From Gimesia fumaroli (GTDB taxonomy: Bacteria; Planctomycetota; Planctomycetia; Planctomycetales; Planctomycetaceae), in contig NZ_CP037452.1 of NCBI RefSeq assembly GCF_007754425.1, positions 1,018,501 through 1,082,500 on the forward strand: a stretch of DNA of 64,000 nt, read 5' to 3'. The notes under the pieces were generated by a model, which saw nothing but the letters and a program-made list of their open reading frames with translations, did no database searches and was not told the origin of the DNA. Positions 8,796-16,605 of this stretch are shown one piece after another. Within the stretch, counting starts at the first letter, position 1, and every line of letters begins with the position of its first letter. The position numbers and the translations under genes were made by a program.

Positions 8796-9272
8796 ATGTC
8801 TGCACAAACTGCCGCCAGAAGAAGCCTGTCGTACGCGTCCCTGCAGGAAATTATCGACGACGCCACGCGACTGACCGAAGCAGACGCACCCACAACTGGT
8901 GGCTGGTCTAAAGGGCAGATCTTCGAACATCTGGCCCGCTTGATGGATCGTTCGCTCGATGGCTTTGATTTCGGTGTGGCCTGGCCCATTCGTCTGATTG
9001 GCAAATATTACTTCAAGCAGCGCATCTTCAAGCACGGCATGGACCCCGGCTTTCAATTGAAGGGAGACTCTAAAAAAGCACTTGGCCCGGATCTGGTCGA
9101 AGATCAGGCCGGTCTGGAGCATTTGAAAAATGTGGTCCACCGTCTGGAAACAGAAAGTCAGCGCTGCGCCAGCCCTGTATTCGGCGAATTAACCTGCGAC
9201 GAATGGAACCTGCTGCATCGCCGACACGCTGAACTGCACATGAGTTTCATTGCCGAACCGGAAACACCTTGA
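8796..9272 (+). CDS. DUF1569 family protein (DinB-like fold)
   Basis: 158 residues from the ATG at 8796, which has AGAGGGAG 7 bases upstream. The frame is open further upstream to 8283, but that part overlaps the previous gene and crosses a dispersed repeat, so it is not coding. Recognised as DUF1569 by the WSKGQIFEHLARLMDRSLDG region (residues 37-56) and the C-terminal HRRHAELHMSF segment. The His of EHLA plus the two His residues of the C-terminal segment are placed like the metal triad of the DinB/YfiT four-helix-bundle superfamily. Substrate unknown; relatives include thiol-dependent metalloenzymes. Confidence 0.85.
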   Translation: MSAQTAARRSLSYASLQEIIDDATRLTEADAPTTGGWSKGQIFEHLARLMDRSLDGFDFGVAWPIRLIGKYYFKQRIFKHGMDPGFQLKGDSKKALGPDLVEDQAGLEHLKNVVHRLETESQRCASPVFGELTCDEWNLLHRRHAELHMSFIAEPETP

Positions 9273-9330
9273 TCGAAAAGACATCTCCGATTGGGAATGC
9301 CTGTCAGTAGTCGAACGAATCAAACCTTCC

Positions 9331-9336
9331 TATAAT
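9331..9336 (+). promoter_or_regulatory. Candidate -10 box (TATAAT) for the CoA-disulfide reductase gene
   Basis: A consensus TATAAT lies 56 bp before the ATG at 9392. The -35 region is not convincing. Confidence 0.4.
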
Positions 9337-9391
9337 GCCGCTCTGAATGTCAGAGCTGATTGTTCCGAGATCAACAGGAAAAAGGTGTGAG

Positions 9392-11062
9392 ATGTCAGAC
9401 ACAGAGGCAGTCAAAGTAGTCATCGTCGGTGGAGTCGCTGGCGGCGCAAGTGCGGCAGCACGGGCACGACGCTGTCATGAAGCAGCCGAGATCATTCTGT
9501 TCGAGAAAGATGAATACGTTTCGTTTGCCAACTGTGGTCTGCCCTATTATATCGGCGAGGAAATTGCCGAACGCAACAAGCTGCTCGTCGCGACCCCTGA
9601 ACTCTTCAAAAATCGCTTCAACATTGATGTCCGCACCCGACATCTGGTGCAGTCGATCAATCAGGAACAGAAAACGGTTTCGGTTCTCAATCAGGAAACC
9701 GGCGCGCGATCAGAAGAAACCTGGGATCGCCTGATTCTCTCGATGGGCGCTGCACCGCTGGTCCCCCCGCTGTCGGGCATTGATGCCGGCAATGTCTTCA
9801 CGCTGCGCAACTTGAATGACGCCGACACGATTAAAGAATATATCAAACAGCACCACTGTCAGCGCGCGGTTGTCGTTGGTGCCGGCTTTATCGGCCTGGA
9901 AATGGTCGAACAACTGCACCGCCTGAAGATCGAAACCGAACTGGTGGAACTACAACCGCAGGTCCTGCCCCCACTGGACCCCGAAATGGCGCGGCTCGTT
10001 CAAAATGAACTGACAGCGCACGACGTCAAAGTGCACCTCGGCACCGCCGTCGAAGCCGTGAACGTGGAAAATTCTAAAGCGGTCGGTGTCAATCTCGACA
10101 ACGGAACTTCGATTGCAGCGGACATCGTGATTCTGGGAATCGGCGTGGCCCCCGCCATCGAACTGGCGAAAGCCGCCGGCATTGAGATCGGCAACGGTGG
10201 CGGGATTGCCGTCAATGAATTCATGCAGACCTCGCATCCCCATATCTACGCGGTCGGCGATGCCGTCGAATACATGCACGGCGTGTTGGAACAGCCCCAG
10301 CGTATCCCTCTCGCTGGTCCCGCGAATCGCGCGGGCCGTATTTCCGGGCAGCACGCCGTTACATCCAGTGCGCATGCGATGATCGCACCGATGGGAACCG
10401 CCATTGTTCGTGTCTTTGGTCTGACGGCTGCAGTCACGGGCCTCAGTAAAAAAACAGTCGAACGGTGCCAGCGCAAAAACCGTTCGGTGATCGTCATTCA
10501 TAAACATCATGCGGGTTACTTCCCGGGCGCTGAATCTCTGTTTTTCAAATTGACGTATGACCCGGAAACCGGACAGATCTTAGGCGCGCAGGCCGTCGGC
10601 AAAGAAGGCGTTGATAAACGCATCGATGTCATCGCCACCGCCTTAAAATTTAAAGGCACCATCCGCGACCTCGCCGGTCTTGATCTGGCTTACGCACCTC
10701 CTTTCGGTTCAGCCAAAGACCCGATACACATGGCCGCCTTCGTCGCCGGTAACGATCTCGATCAGTTGACCCCCATCATCGAAGTCGACGCCGACCTCTC
10801 CAGCTATCAGATTCTCGATGTCCGTTCTCAAAAGGAAGTCGATACATTCTGCTTCCCCGAGATCACCCACATCCCCGTCGACGAACTTCGTAGTCGCCTG
10901 CACGAACTGGATGTATCCCAGCCGATCATCACCGTCTGCCATACCGGATTGCGGGCATACGTCGCCGCCCGCATTTTGAAACAGTCCGGCTTCGAAAACG
11001 TCCAGAACCTCACCGGCGGCATGCTCATGCAACGCCACGCTCGCCCGGAATTGTTCGAATAA
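9392..11062 (+). CDS. CoA-disulfide reductase-like flavoprotein fused to rhodanese
   Basis: 556 residues from ATG 9392 (AAAGGTGTGAG before it); an in-frame ATG at 9347 lacks a ribosome site. Residues 8-38 are an FAD-binding Rossmann segment (VVIVGGVAGGASAAARARR). Cys48 in SFANCGLPYYIGE is the single redox cysteine typical of CoA-disulfide reductases. A second Rossmann motif (VVVGAGFIGLEM) near residue 165 binds NAD(P)H, and the dimerisation domain follows. The last 100 residues are a rhodanese domain whose active loop CHTGLR begins at Cys516. Fusions of this type (CoADR-Rhd) reduce CoA disulfide, CoA persulfide or polysulfide with NAD(P)H. Cytoplasmic; likely role in thiol redox or sulfane-sulfur handling. 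Confidence 0.92.
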   Translation: MSDTEAVKVVIVGGVAGGASAAARARRCHEAAEIILFEKDEYVSFANCGLPYYIGEEIAERNKLLVATPELFKNRFNIDVRTRHLVQSINQEQKTVSVLNQETGARSEETWDRLILSMGAAPLVPPLSGIDAGNVFTLRNLNDADTIKEYIKQHHCQRAVVVGAGFIGLEMVEQLHRLKIETELVELQPQVLPPLDPEMARLVQNELTAHDVKVHLGTAVEAVNVENSKAVGVNLDNGTSIAADIVILGIGVAPAIELAKAAGIEIGNGGGIAVNEFMQTSHPHIYAVGDAVEYMHGVLEQPQRIPLAGPANRAGRISGQHAVTSSAHAMIAPMGTAIVRVFGLTAAVTGLSKKTVERCQRKNRSVIVIHKHHAGYFPGAESLFFKLTYDPETGQILGAQAVGKEGVDKRIDVIATALKFKGTIRDLAGLDLAYAPPFGSAKDPIHMAAFVAGNDLDQLTPIIEVDADLSSYQILDVRSQKEVDTFCFPEITHIPVDELRSRLHELDVSQPIITVCHTGLRAYVAARILKQSGFENVQNLTGGMLMQRHARPELFE

Positions 11063-11160
11063 ATCAGTCACGCCCGATTCAAAACTAGTTCCCGTGTGCT
11101 ACTGTCATCTTGCCCGACAGTTCGCGAAAATATCTGTGCCATAGGCATAATACAATAAAA

Positions 11161-11188
11161 CTGAGCGGTACGGCGATAGCTGCGGTTA
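11161..11188 (+). repeat. Dispersed repeat family B, copy 1
   Basis: CTGAGCGG-x-ACGGCGATAGCTGCGG: one of seven related copies with the pattern TGAGCGGC-x-x-x-GCGC-x-AGCCGCCGTTT. Lies in the gap after the flavoprotein gene. Confidence 0.7.
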
Positions 11189-11250
11189 TTCTTTACCAGA
11201 TTCAACGTTGACGACGAATCCCGTGATGAGTTCAGGCAGGGAAATGATAT

Positions 11251-11601
11251 TCAGGGACCATAGCTGGTAAAGGCGACCATGAAAATTAGAATGGAAGCGA
11301 AATAAATCAAAACTCCCACTATTAATGTCAGTATATTGTGTAATGTTGAGCGTTCATGTTTGCAAAGAAAAATAAGAAAGAGAACCGGGAAGATATAAGC
11401 TGTGTAAAGGGTGAGTGTCATAAACAGAAATGCGTTAAAGATATTGGTATCGCTTCTTATATTTCCAAAACGGATCTGCAGGCACATGATGGCGGCAAAG
11501 ATAACTTGAAGCCAGATCAGGGATCGGATATTTAGACGAGATTTGATTTTCTCTTTTGAGATCAAAACAATAGCCCCTCGTCTGAAATCGTTTTGTTCCA
11601 C
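11251..11601 (-). CDS. Small membrane protein of unknown function
   Basis: Up to 116 residues with three likely transmembrane helices (about residues 28-44, 56-80 and 88-111). The frame begins with a GTG at 11601 without a clear ribosome site; a TTG a few codons later, preceded by GAGGGG, is an alternative start. Base composition is clearly more AT-rich than the neighbours, which could mean recent acquisition. No family recognised. The coding call rests on frame length and the regular hydrophobic pattern only. Confidence 0.5.
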   Translation of the reverse strand: MEQNDFRRGAIVLISKEKIKSRLNIRSLIWLQVIFAAIMCLQIRFGNIRSDTNIFNAFLFMTLTLYTAYIFPVLFLIFLCKHERSTLHNILTLIVGVLIYFASILIFMVAFTSYGP

Positions 11602-11648
11602 GGTCTGCGGCTCTGACAGTGAATGAAAGAAATGTTTGTTCTGTTTAA

Positions 11649-11678
11649 TGTAGGGCTGCGATATGTGGCAGCCCGCGG
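11649..11678 (+). repeat. Dispersed repeat family A, copy 2
   Basis: TGTAGGGCTGC-x-ATATGTGGCAGCCCGCGG, with complementary GGGCTGC/GCAGCCC arms, upstream of the FloA-like fragment gene. Confidence 0.7.
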
Positions 11679-11743
11679 AATCAATATTGTCTGTGTGTCG
11701 CAGATGGAAAAATTCGTATAATACAGGATGAAAGAATCAATCA

Positions 11744-12064
11744 ATGAACCAGTCATTCGTTCTTGGATTTGTAGCGGGTGTGGTAATGATGATCTGTTTG
11801 TCTTTTCTGTTTCGTTTACTACTACCGTGGCGTCGCGCATTACTGTGTAACTCCCACGTCAGCATCCTTCAAATCATTGCCATTCGTTTACGAGGGCATC
11901 CCCCCGATTTATTGATAGATGCTTTAGTAAAATTGAGAATGAACGACAAAACCGAAATTAGTATACAGCAGATCGAACGGTGTTATATTAAGAACAGACA
12001 AGCCAATATGGATGCTGACACACTCGTCGCACTGGTTGAACAGGAAGTGCAGGGCGACAAGTAA
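11744..12064 (+). CDS. FloA (flotillin-like) N-terminal region, free-standing
   Basis: 106 residues. A membrane helix at about 5-28 is followed by a segment that aligns with the N-terminal region of the bacterial flotillin-like protein FloA: the FloA pattern ISIFTLVGMRLRR-x-x-P-x-x-VV-x-x-x-IKA is mirrored by VSILQIIAIRLRGHPPDLLI and DALVKLR, and the following LESHYLAGG-NVDRVVNALI region by IERCYIKNRQANMDADTLVALV. FloA is normally about 330 residues with an SPFH-like domain and a long helical C-terminus; those parts are absent and the frame closes with a stop, with no continuation seen downstream. It could be a small membrane partner of the full FloA or a decayed paralogue. Confidence 0.65.
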   Translation: MNQSFVLGFVAGVVMMICLSFLFRLLLPWRRALLCNSHVSILQIIAIRLRGHPPDLLIDALVKLRMNDKTEISIQQIERCYIKNRQANMDADTLVALVEQEVQGDK

Positions 12065-12103
12065 GTATTTAATCTTCATATGCCGACGTCGCAGAACACC
12101 AAC

Positions 12104-12682
12104 TCACTCACCCAGCGCTTTCAAAACCGCTTTCGCATTTGCCCGGCCGCCGTGCGTCATGCTGATTTTCGCATATTTGATCTTACCATCTTTGCCGATC
12201 ACGAACGTGGACGGATACGCGGTCTCACGTTTGGCATCCCACCGCAGATGGTAGGCGTTCGTGAATGTGTAATCCGGATCAATCAGAAACTGAAAATGGT
12301 CCGGCAGACTCTGGTTGCGAATGAATTCATCGGCCCGTTTTACCAGTTCTTTTGATGGGCCGGGATAGACCATGATCACCGTTGCATTCGCCGTCTTCAG
12401 TTTCGCGGCATTCGCTATGAACTGTCCCACCTGTCGCGTACAGACAGGGCATTGATAACCCGGATATCCCCGCAGCACCAGCAGCACAACAGGACCTTTT
12501 TTCAACTGATCCGAAAGCTTGATCTTCTGCCCCTTCAGGTTCGGTAGCTCAAAATCTCTGGCCTTGTCTCCTACGGCAGGTTTTGCAGAATCTTTCGCTG
12601 CATGTACTTCCGCGTTGAGCATCAATATTGAAAGGACCAGTGAGAAAAGGAAAAAACGCCCTACGGTTTTGATCGTAAGCAT
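12104..12682 (-). CDS. Exported AhpC/TSA-type peroxiredoxin-like protein
   Basis: 192 residues from ATG 12682, with AGGAG upstream. An in-frame start at 12805 gives a longer polar N-terminus and is not supported. Residues 1-28 are a signal peptide (GRFFLFSLVLSILML... with a cut near HAA). The thioredoxin fold follows: VGDKARDF at 37-44, then the redox loop GYPGYQCPVCTRQ with Cys78 and Cys81, a CxxC arrangement as in thioredoxin-like oxidoreductases and some Bcp/AhpE-like peroxiredoxins. YPSTFVIGKDGKI near residue 155 carries the cis-proline strand. Predicted periplasmic thiol peroxidase or disulfide protein. Confidence 0.85.
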   Translation of the reverse strand: MLTIKTVGRFFLFSLVLSILMLNAEVHAAKDSAKPAVGDKARDFELPNLKGQKIKLSDQLKKGPVVLLVLRGYPGYQCPVCTRQVGQFIANAAKLKTANATVIMVYPGPSKELVKRADEFIRNQSLPDHFQFLIDPDYTFTNAYHLRWDAKRETAYPSTFVIGKDGKIKYAKISMTHGGRANAKAVLKALGE

Positions 12683-12856
12683 GAGAGTGGCTCCTGAGGA
12701 TGAATCAACATCGAGAAAGACGAGAATGCGGTTTACTGAACTGGAATTCGCATTCATATCATAACAATCCACGCCGGCCTGGCAGCATGAATTCTGAAAA
12801 TTCAATCAGGGTCGAGGATCACGGGCCGATCGTTCTCTGAATCACGCTGGCGATTT

Positions 12857-13855
12857 CTAAACCGGTGCCCCGCCAAAATGATCCGTCTGTAACGCGGTGA
12901 TGACGCGTTCCACCTGGGAATCAAAGGTCGTCTGATCCGTTTCCCAGCCTTTGAAATCCGCGGCCACGCGATCGCAGAGTGCCTGTTTATTTTGATGCTC
13001 CCAGTGATCGAACAGATGCTGATCCAGGTTCAGGGGGAGCAGAGAACGGATGACGTCGGTATCGCGTTTATATTGCCGATCTTCATTCTCAAGTGCGATT
13101 TCAATTTCCTGATTCACCCAGTCGCTGGTCAGAGAATGTTTCGACGCACACAGCAGCACCTTATCCCAGATTTTGAGTCCCCGATCAGTGGGAGTGCTCG
13201 CTCCGGCAAGCGACTGCTTCTCATCCAGCCAGCAGCGAATTCCCCGCGCTTGCAATGTTTCATATAATTTCAGTGCGAATGCTTTGTCTTCCGGGCTGAA
13301 ACAGATAAAGCAGGAAGAGCATTCCGATGTCGTATCTGAAAACGTGTCGGGAAAACGGGCAATCAGGTCGTCCGGAAGCCCACAGCCACGCAGAAATTCA
13401 ACTGGGATCTTCCCTTTGGAATTCAGGATCGTATTGACGCCCAGAGAACTCGGCCCCCAATGAATGACCGTCTCCAGTTCCACGGCACGGGATAAATCGA
13501 CTTCGACCCAGAGCGTATTTCGCGAGTGGGCACCGTTAAAGATGGCCTGTCTTAAATTCGCCCGATGCAGATTGGCCCAGCTCAAATCGGTGCCACTCAA
13601 ATCGGCAAAGCAGAGGTCCGCCTGCTCCAGATTCGCACCGACCAGATTCGCACCCACGAGATCCGCGCCGCTCAAGTCAGCACCGACTAAATTGGCACCA
13701 CTCAAATCCGCGCCCACCAGATTCGTCTCGGTCAGGTCGGCTCCTCTGAGATCCGCGCCACTCAGGTCCGGTTTGACATCGGTATTCTCAGTCCGCCAGC
13801 GATCAATGGCCACAGCGCCGGAGTTAAACACTTCCACATACTCAGAATTCGCCAC
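12857..13855 (-). CDS. Pentapeptide-repeat protein with C-terminal TIR domain
   Basis: 332 residues. Residues 30-125 are about 18 pentapeptide repeats of the A(D/N)LxG type (LSGADLRGADL, LVGADLSGANL and so on), forming a right-handed beta-helix. After a linker, residues 180-325 form a TIR domain: SCFICFSPEDKAFALKLYET begins the first strand, WLDE is near 209, and SDWVNQEIEIALE carries Glu250 at the position of the catalytic glutamate of NAD+-cleaving TIR enzymes. No signal peptide, so cytoplasmic. Such fusions are found in planctomycetes and cyanobacteria; a role in NAD+ cleavage, signalling or phage defence is inference. It stands alone, with no partner gene recognisable as a known defence system. 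Confidence 0.88.
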   Translation of the reverse strand: MANSEYVEVFNSGAVAIDRWRTENTDVKPDLSGADLRGADLTETNLVGADLSGANLVGADLSGADLVGANLVGANLEQADLCFADLSGTDLSWANLHRANLRQAIFNGAHSRNTLWVEVDLSRAVELETVIHWGPSSLGVNTILNSKGKIPVEFLRGCGLPDDLIARFPDTFSDTTSECSSCFICFSPEDKAFALKLYETLQARGIRCWLDEKQSLAGASTPTDRGLKIWDKVLLCASKHSLTSDWVNQEIEIALENEDRQYKRDTDVIRSLLPLNLDQHLFDHWEHQNKQALCDRVAADFKGWETDQTTFDSQVERVITALQTDHFGGAPV

Positions 13856-14221
13856 AGCTACTCTCCCCGGACCAAATGAAAATCAAAATCGGCTCCCATT
13901 CTGACAACGTACCCCAATTCATGCAATTGCCTGCATGACCGATCTGCCAACTAAGTTGATACCATGTTGGTGAGATTTCTTTCAAAAGCTGTGAAAGTTC
14001 CGCACAGATTCGCCTTTACGGTTAATTTGTACCGAATTCTGTTTGCATCCCTGCCCGACAATATTTCTTCTGGTGCCCCGGCTATCATTCCAAAGTCCCC
14101 TTCTGGGGCAGATCGGTCGCAGGCACCTACGAAGAAACGGAATGAGTGAGCCAGCAAGCCCGTTCGTGTGCTTTCGTGTTTTTCGTGGTAGAAAAACATG
14201 AAGCCGATCTCTGGTCCCGGT
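13856..14221. other. Intergenic region between TIR and ATP-grasp genes
   Basis: 366 bp without a credible gene. It carries a family D repeat at 14163-14196 close to the end of the ATP-grasp gene. Nothing else recognised. Confidence 0.6.
14163..14196 (+). repeat. Dispersed repeat family D, copy 1
   Basis: TTCGTGTGCTTTCGTG followed by TTTTTCGTGGTAGAAAAA. Near-identical to the copy at 15156-15187 in the same orientation, so the ATP-grasp gene lies between two direct copies. Confidence 0.8.
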
Positions 14222-15001
14222 TTAGAGCAGGACACCAATTCCGTTGTCTTCAAGCCCCATGATTTCTCGCCAGCGGGCTTCGATCATCGCCGTGTAAATA
14301 TACATATCGACGCCGTAGTTTCCTAAGGCATAGCAGTCATTCACTTCCACCAGCAGGGTTTCACCAGTAGAAGTGATTCCCCAGTCCATACTGCAGGCGA
14401 TGGGGCAGTTTTCGAATGCGTCCAGAGCCGCCTGCATCCGAGCCGGGTCGGGGAACGCCAGCGGATCGCCTTGATAATTCGCAACCGTTTTGATGCGTCC
14501 ACGAAAGAGATACGCCCGCCACTCCGAGACAAATTCGACCACTTCCTGCACCAGGACTTCCGTCGCACCATCAACCGTTGCAGAGGGAATCAGGTCGCGG
14601 AATTCCTTGAAAACAGTTCCCGTGAATCGTTTGTGTTCGTGCAGAGGCTTCACGTGGACTGGTTGTGTAGGCACTTCTTTCTCGAACGGCTGACGCACCT
14701 CATCCAGAGTGGATGTCCAGTGCTTACGACCAATCCACGGCTCCAGACAGTCCGGCAGTTCCTGTAAATCAGGCAGAGATCGGTTCGCCCGTTTGATCGC
14801 TTCACGTATGGTTCCCACGCCGCCCGCAACAATCGTTTCATCAGGATACGTCAGGAGTCCACGATCCAGAGCCCCTTCACAGAGTTCAGGGTAATCGAAG
14901 CGCAGCATCTCATAACCCCGTTCCCAGAAGGTATACGCAATCCGTTCCAGATTCAGATAATTCGGATCACCTTTCTGTCCCTGTTGCACGTAAGCACGCA
15001 T
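14222..15001 (-). CDS. ATP-grasp domain protein (R2K-like clade)
   Basis: 259 residues. The C-terminal half has the ATP-grasp pattern: lysine-containing strands near residues 118-128 (KPLHEHKRFTGTVF), EVLVQEVVEFVSEWRAYLF near 148-166, and the metal-binding strand ACSMDWGIT-x-x-GETLLVEVND at about 202-224, with Asp, Glu and Asn ligands. Size and the closing NYGVDMYIYTAMIEARW segment are typical of the uncharacterised R2K-type ATP-grasp proteins. The family joins a carboxylate to an amine or thiol using ATP; the substrate here is unknown. Divergent from the DinB gene. Flanked by two direct family D repeats. Confidence 0.8.
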   Translation of the reverse strand: MRAYVQQGQKGDPNYLNLERIAYTFWERGYEMLRFDYPELCEGALDRGLLTYPDETIVAGGVGTIREAIKRANRSLPDLQELPDCLEPWIGRKHWTSTLDEVRQPFEKEVPTQPVHVKPLHEHKRFTGTVFKEFRDLIPSATVDGATEVLVQEVVEFVSEWRAYLFRGRIKTVANYQGDPLAFPDPARMQAALDAFENCPIACSMDWGITSTGETLLVEVNDCYALGNYGVDMYIYTAMIEARWREIMGLEDNGIGVLL

Positions 15002-15155
15002 TGTGAACTCCCGTAAGTTTCAATACTCTGTAATGGTTAAAGCCCCGATCAAATGACAAGGACAAACTTTAGCATCCTTCCATCTTGAATGACAAACACC
15101 GATTCCTGATAAGAAAGCATGACACAAGACAATCAAACAGGTTCAACAGACCAAT

Positions 15156-15187
15156 TTCGTGTGTTTTCGTGCTTTTCGTGGTAGAAA
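15156..15187 (+). repeat. Dispersed repeat family D, copy 2
   Basis: TTCGTGTGTTTTCGTGC followed by TTTTCGTGGTAGAAA, 44 bp before the DinB gene; direct repeat of 14163-14196 with two mismatches. Confidence 0.8.
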
Positions 15188-15230
15188 CCAATATTCTAAA
15201 TAACTTACTCGATTTCAATTGAGAAACCTC

Positions 15231-15767
15231 ATGACAAACGATTTGAAAATCGATCCAATAACAGCATCCGATTCGGAAATCGGTCGTTGGCTTTGGGGAC
15301 TCGAAGAGGTCCGCAAACGCACGCTCCGCCTCGTCAGCGATAGCGATCAACGGTTACTCGACTGGCGGGGTGCGGATGGCGGCGAGAATTCCATCGGCTC
15401 ATTGCTTTATCATATCGCGATTGTTGAAATGTCATGGCTCTATCTCGATCTTCTGCAGCAGGAATTTCCACCCGAAGTCAGCGAATTGTTTCCGATTCCG
15501 ATGGCGGACGAAGCCGGCAAAGTCAGTCACGTGGTCGGTATGTCTCTCGCAGATCACATCCAGCGGCTCAAGGCGACGCGGGAAATCGCACTTTCGATTT
15601 TTCAAAAAATGGATTGCGATGAATGGCGGCGGCTCAGGCCTCCCGTGAATGATCAACCTTACGAGGCCACACCCGAATGGGCGGTCTTCCATCTCATTGA
15701 GCACGAGGCAGGGCACGCGTTTCAAATCTCCTCCCTCAAGGCACGCTGGAATCGCTTTGCGAAATGA
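15231..15767 (+). CDS. DinB family protein
   Basis: 178 residues from ATG 15231; a TTG at 15219 in the same frame has no better ribosome site. Four-helix-bundle DinB-fold protein: SIGSLLYHIAIVEMSWL (about 55-71) gives the first metal His, and HLIEHEAGHAFQI (about 154-166) gives the second pair of His. WAVFHLIEHEAGH is typical of the DUF664/DinB_2 group. These proteins bind a divalent metal, and some are thiol-dependent transferases; function not known here. Starts 230 bp from the divergent ATP-grasp gene. Confidence 0.8.
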   Translation: MTNDLKIDPITASDSEIGRWLWGLEEVRKRTLRLVSDSDQRLLDWRGADGGENSIGSLLYHIAIVEMSWLYLDLLQQEFPPEVSELFPIPMADEAGKVSHVVGMSLADHIQRLKATREIALSIFQKMDCDEWRRLRPPVNDQPYEATPEWAVFHLIEHEAGHAFQISSLKARWNRFAK

Positions 15768-15836
15768 CTTCGTCACGACATTGATCCCGCCTCAGTTCTT
15801 GATGTGCATTGGAAGTTTCTTTTGCCACATTGATTT

Positions 15837-15863
15837 CTACTGTGAAAACTGTTAGTACAGTAG
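15837..15863. promoter_or_regulatory. Inverted repeat upstream of the globin gene
   Basis: CTACTGT (15837-15843) and ACAGTAG (15857-15863) form a perfect 7-bp inverted repeat with a 13-bp spacer, 44 bp before the globin ATG. Operator-like; the regulator is unknown. Confidence 0.4.
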
Positions 15864-15907
15864 CCAGTGAGCGCGCAGTGAATCATCTTGTTTCGAGTGG
15901 ATAATCT

Positions 15908-16315
15908 ATGGAAGCGATGACGCCGAAAGATCAGTTTCTGCAAAGCCTGGACCGGTGCATGGAAAATGAAGACTTCATTCCCGCGTTTTATGATCGGTTT
16001 CTGTCAACATCCGAGGAAATCCGTGATAAGTTCCGTCATACGAATTTTGAGCAGCAGAACAAGATGCTGCTGCGCTCACTCAAATTAGCAGCCGGCGCCA
16101 CCGCCGGCGATCCCGATTCACTGAAAGAACTCCGCGAACGCGCCCGCACGCACGACCGAGACCATCTGGATATTGAGCCCCCACTATACGATGTCTGGCT
16201 GGATGCGGTCATCGAAACAGTGCAAGAGTTCGACGAAGAATGGGACGAAACCGTTGAGAATACCTGGCGCACCATCCTCGGCTACGTCATCAGCTATATG
16301 GTCAAGCGGTACTGA
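15908..16315 (+). CDS. Single-domain globin
   Basis: 135 residues, the length of a bacterial single-domain haemoglobin. The start region FIPAFYDRFLSTSEEIRDKF matches helices A-B, NKMLLRSLKLA the E helix region, and ARTHDRDHLDIEPPLYDVWLD the F helix and FG corner. By spacing to the Tyr-x-x-Trp block, His82 is the likely proximal haem ligand, with His86 as an alternative. The end, TWRTILGYVISYM, is helix H. Likely binds O2 or NO in the cytoplasm. It is monocistronic and has an inverted repeat at 15837-15863 as a possible control site. Confidence 0.85.
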   Translation: MEAMTPKDQFLQSLDRCMENEDFIPAFYDRFLSTSEEIRDKFRHTNFEQQNKMLLRSLKLAAGATAGDPDSLKELRERARTHDRDHLDIEPPLYDVWLDAVIETVQEFDEEWDETVENTWRTILGYVISYMVKRY

Positions 16316-16355
16316 AGACTGGATTTATCGAGTCAGCCTATTGCGATAGCGTGCG

Positions 16356-16379
16356 CCACTGTTGGCTTGCCAACAGTGA
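16356..16379 (+). repeat. Dispersed repeat family C, copy 1
   Basis: CACTGTTGGCTTGCCAACAGTG, a perfect hairpin unit, followed by ATTGGGAAACC; related to 21200, 22649 and 24920. Confidence 0.75.
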
Positions 16380-16408
16380 TTGGGAAACCTCTCAATCAAC
16401 AGAGAGAA

Positions 16409-16438
16409 GTAGGGGTAGACCCATGTGTCTACCCGCGG
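16409..16438 (+). repeat. Dispersed repeat family A, copy 3
   Basis: GTAGGGGTAGACC-x-ATGTGTCTACCCGCGG; left member of an inverted pair with 16535-16564. Confidence 0.8.
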
Positions 16439-16450
16439 TCTCGACGTGAA

Positions 16451-16477
16451 TTGTGTGGATTGTGTGGATTGTGTGGA
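16451..16477 (+). repeat. Tandem 9-bp repeat, three copies
   Basis: TTGTGTGGA repeated exactly three times (16451, 16460, 16469), between the two inverted family A elements. Confidence 0.9.
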
Positions 16478-16534
16478 TTTGCGAACGATTTCACTGGTTT
16501 CTTTGTAATCGTGATACGGGATTGAATTTCGCCA

Positions 16535-16564
16535 GACGGGCTGACACATGGGTCAGTCGCTACA
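16535..16564 (-). repeat. Dispersed repeat family A, copy 4
   Basis: On the minus strand reads TGTAGCGACTGACC-x-ATGTGTCAGCCCGTC; inverted partner of copy 3. Confidence 0.75.
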
Positions 16565-16605
16565 ATTTACTTTAAACTTCATTCTTTTTTTGTAGTAGCA
16601 AAACC

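Noticed and set aside
13464..13904. Repetitive plus-strand frame rich in Ser, Ala and Arg
   Set aside because: Antisense of the pentapeptide repeats, which produce long open frames on both strands.
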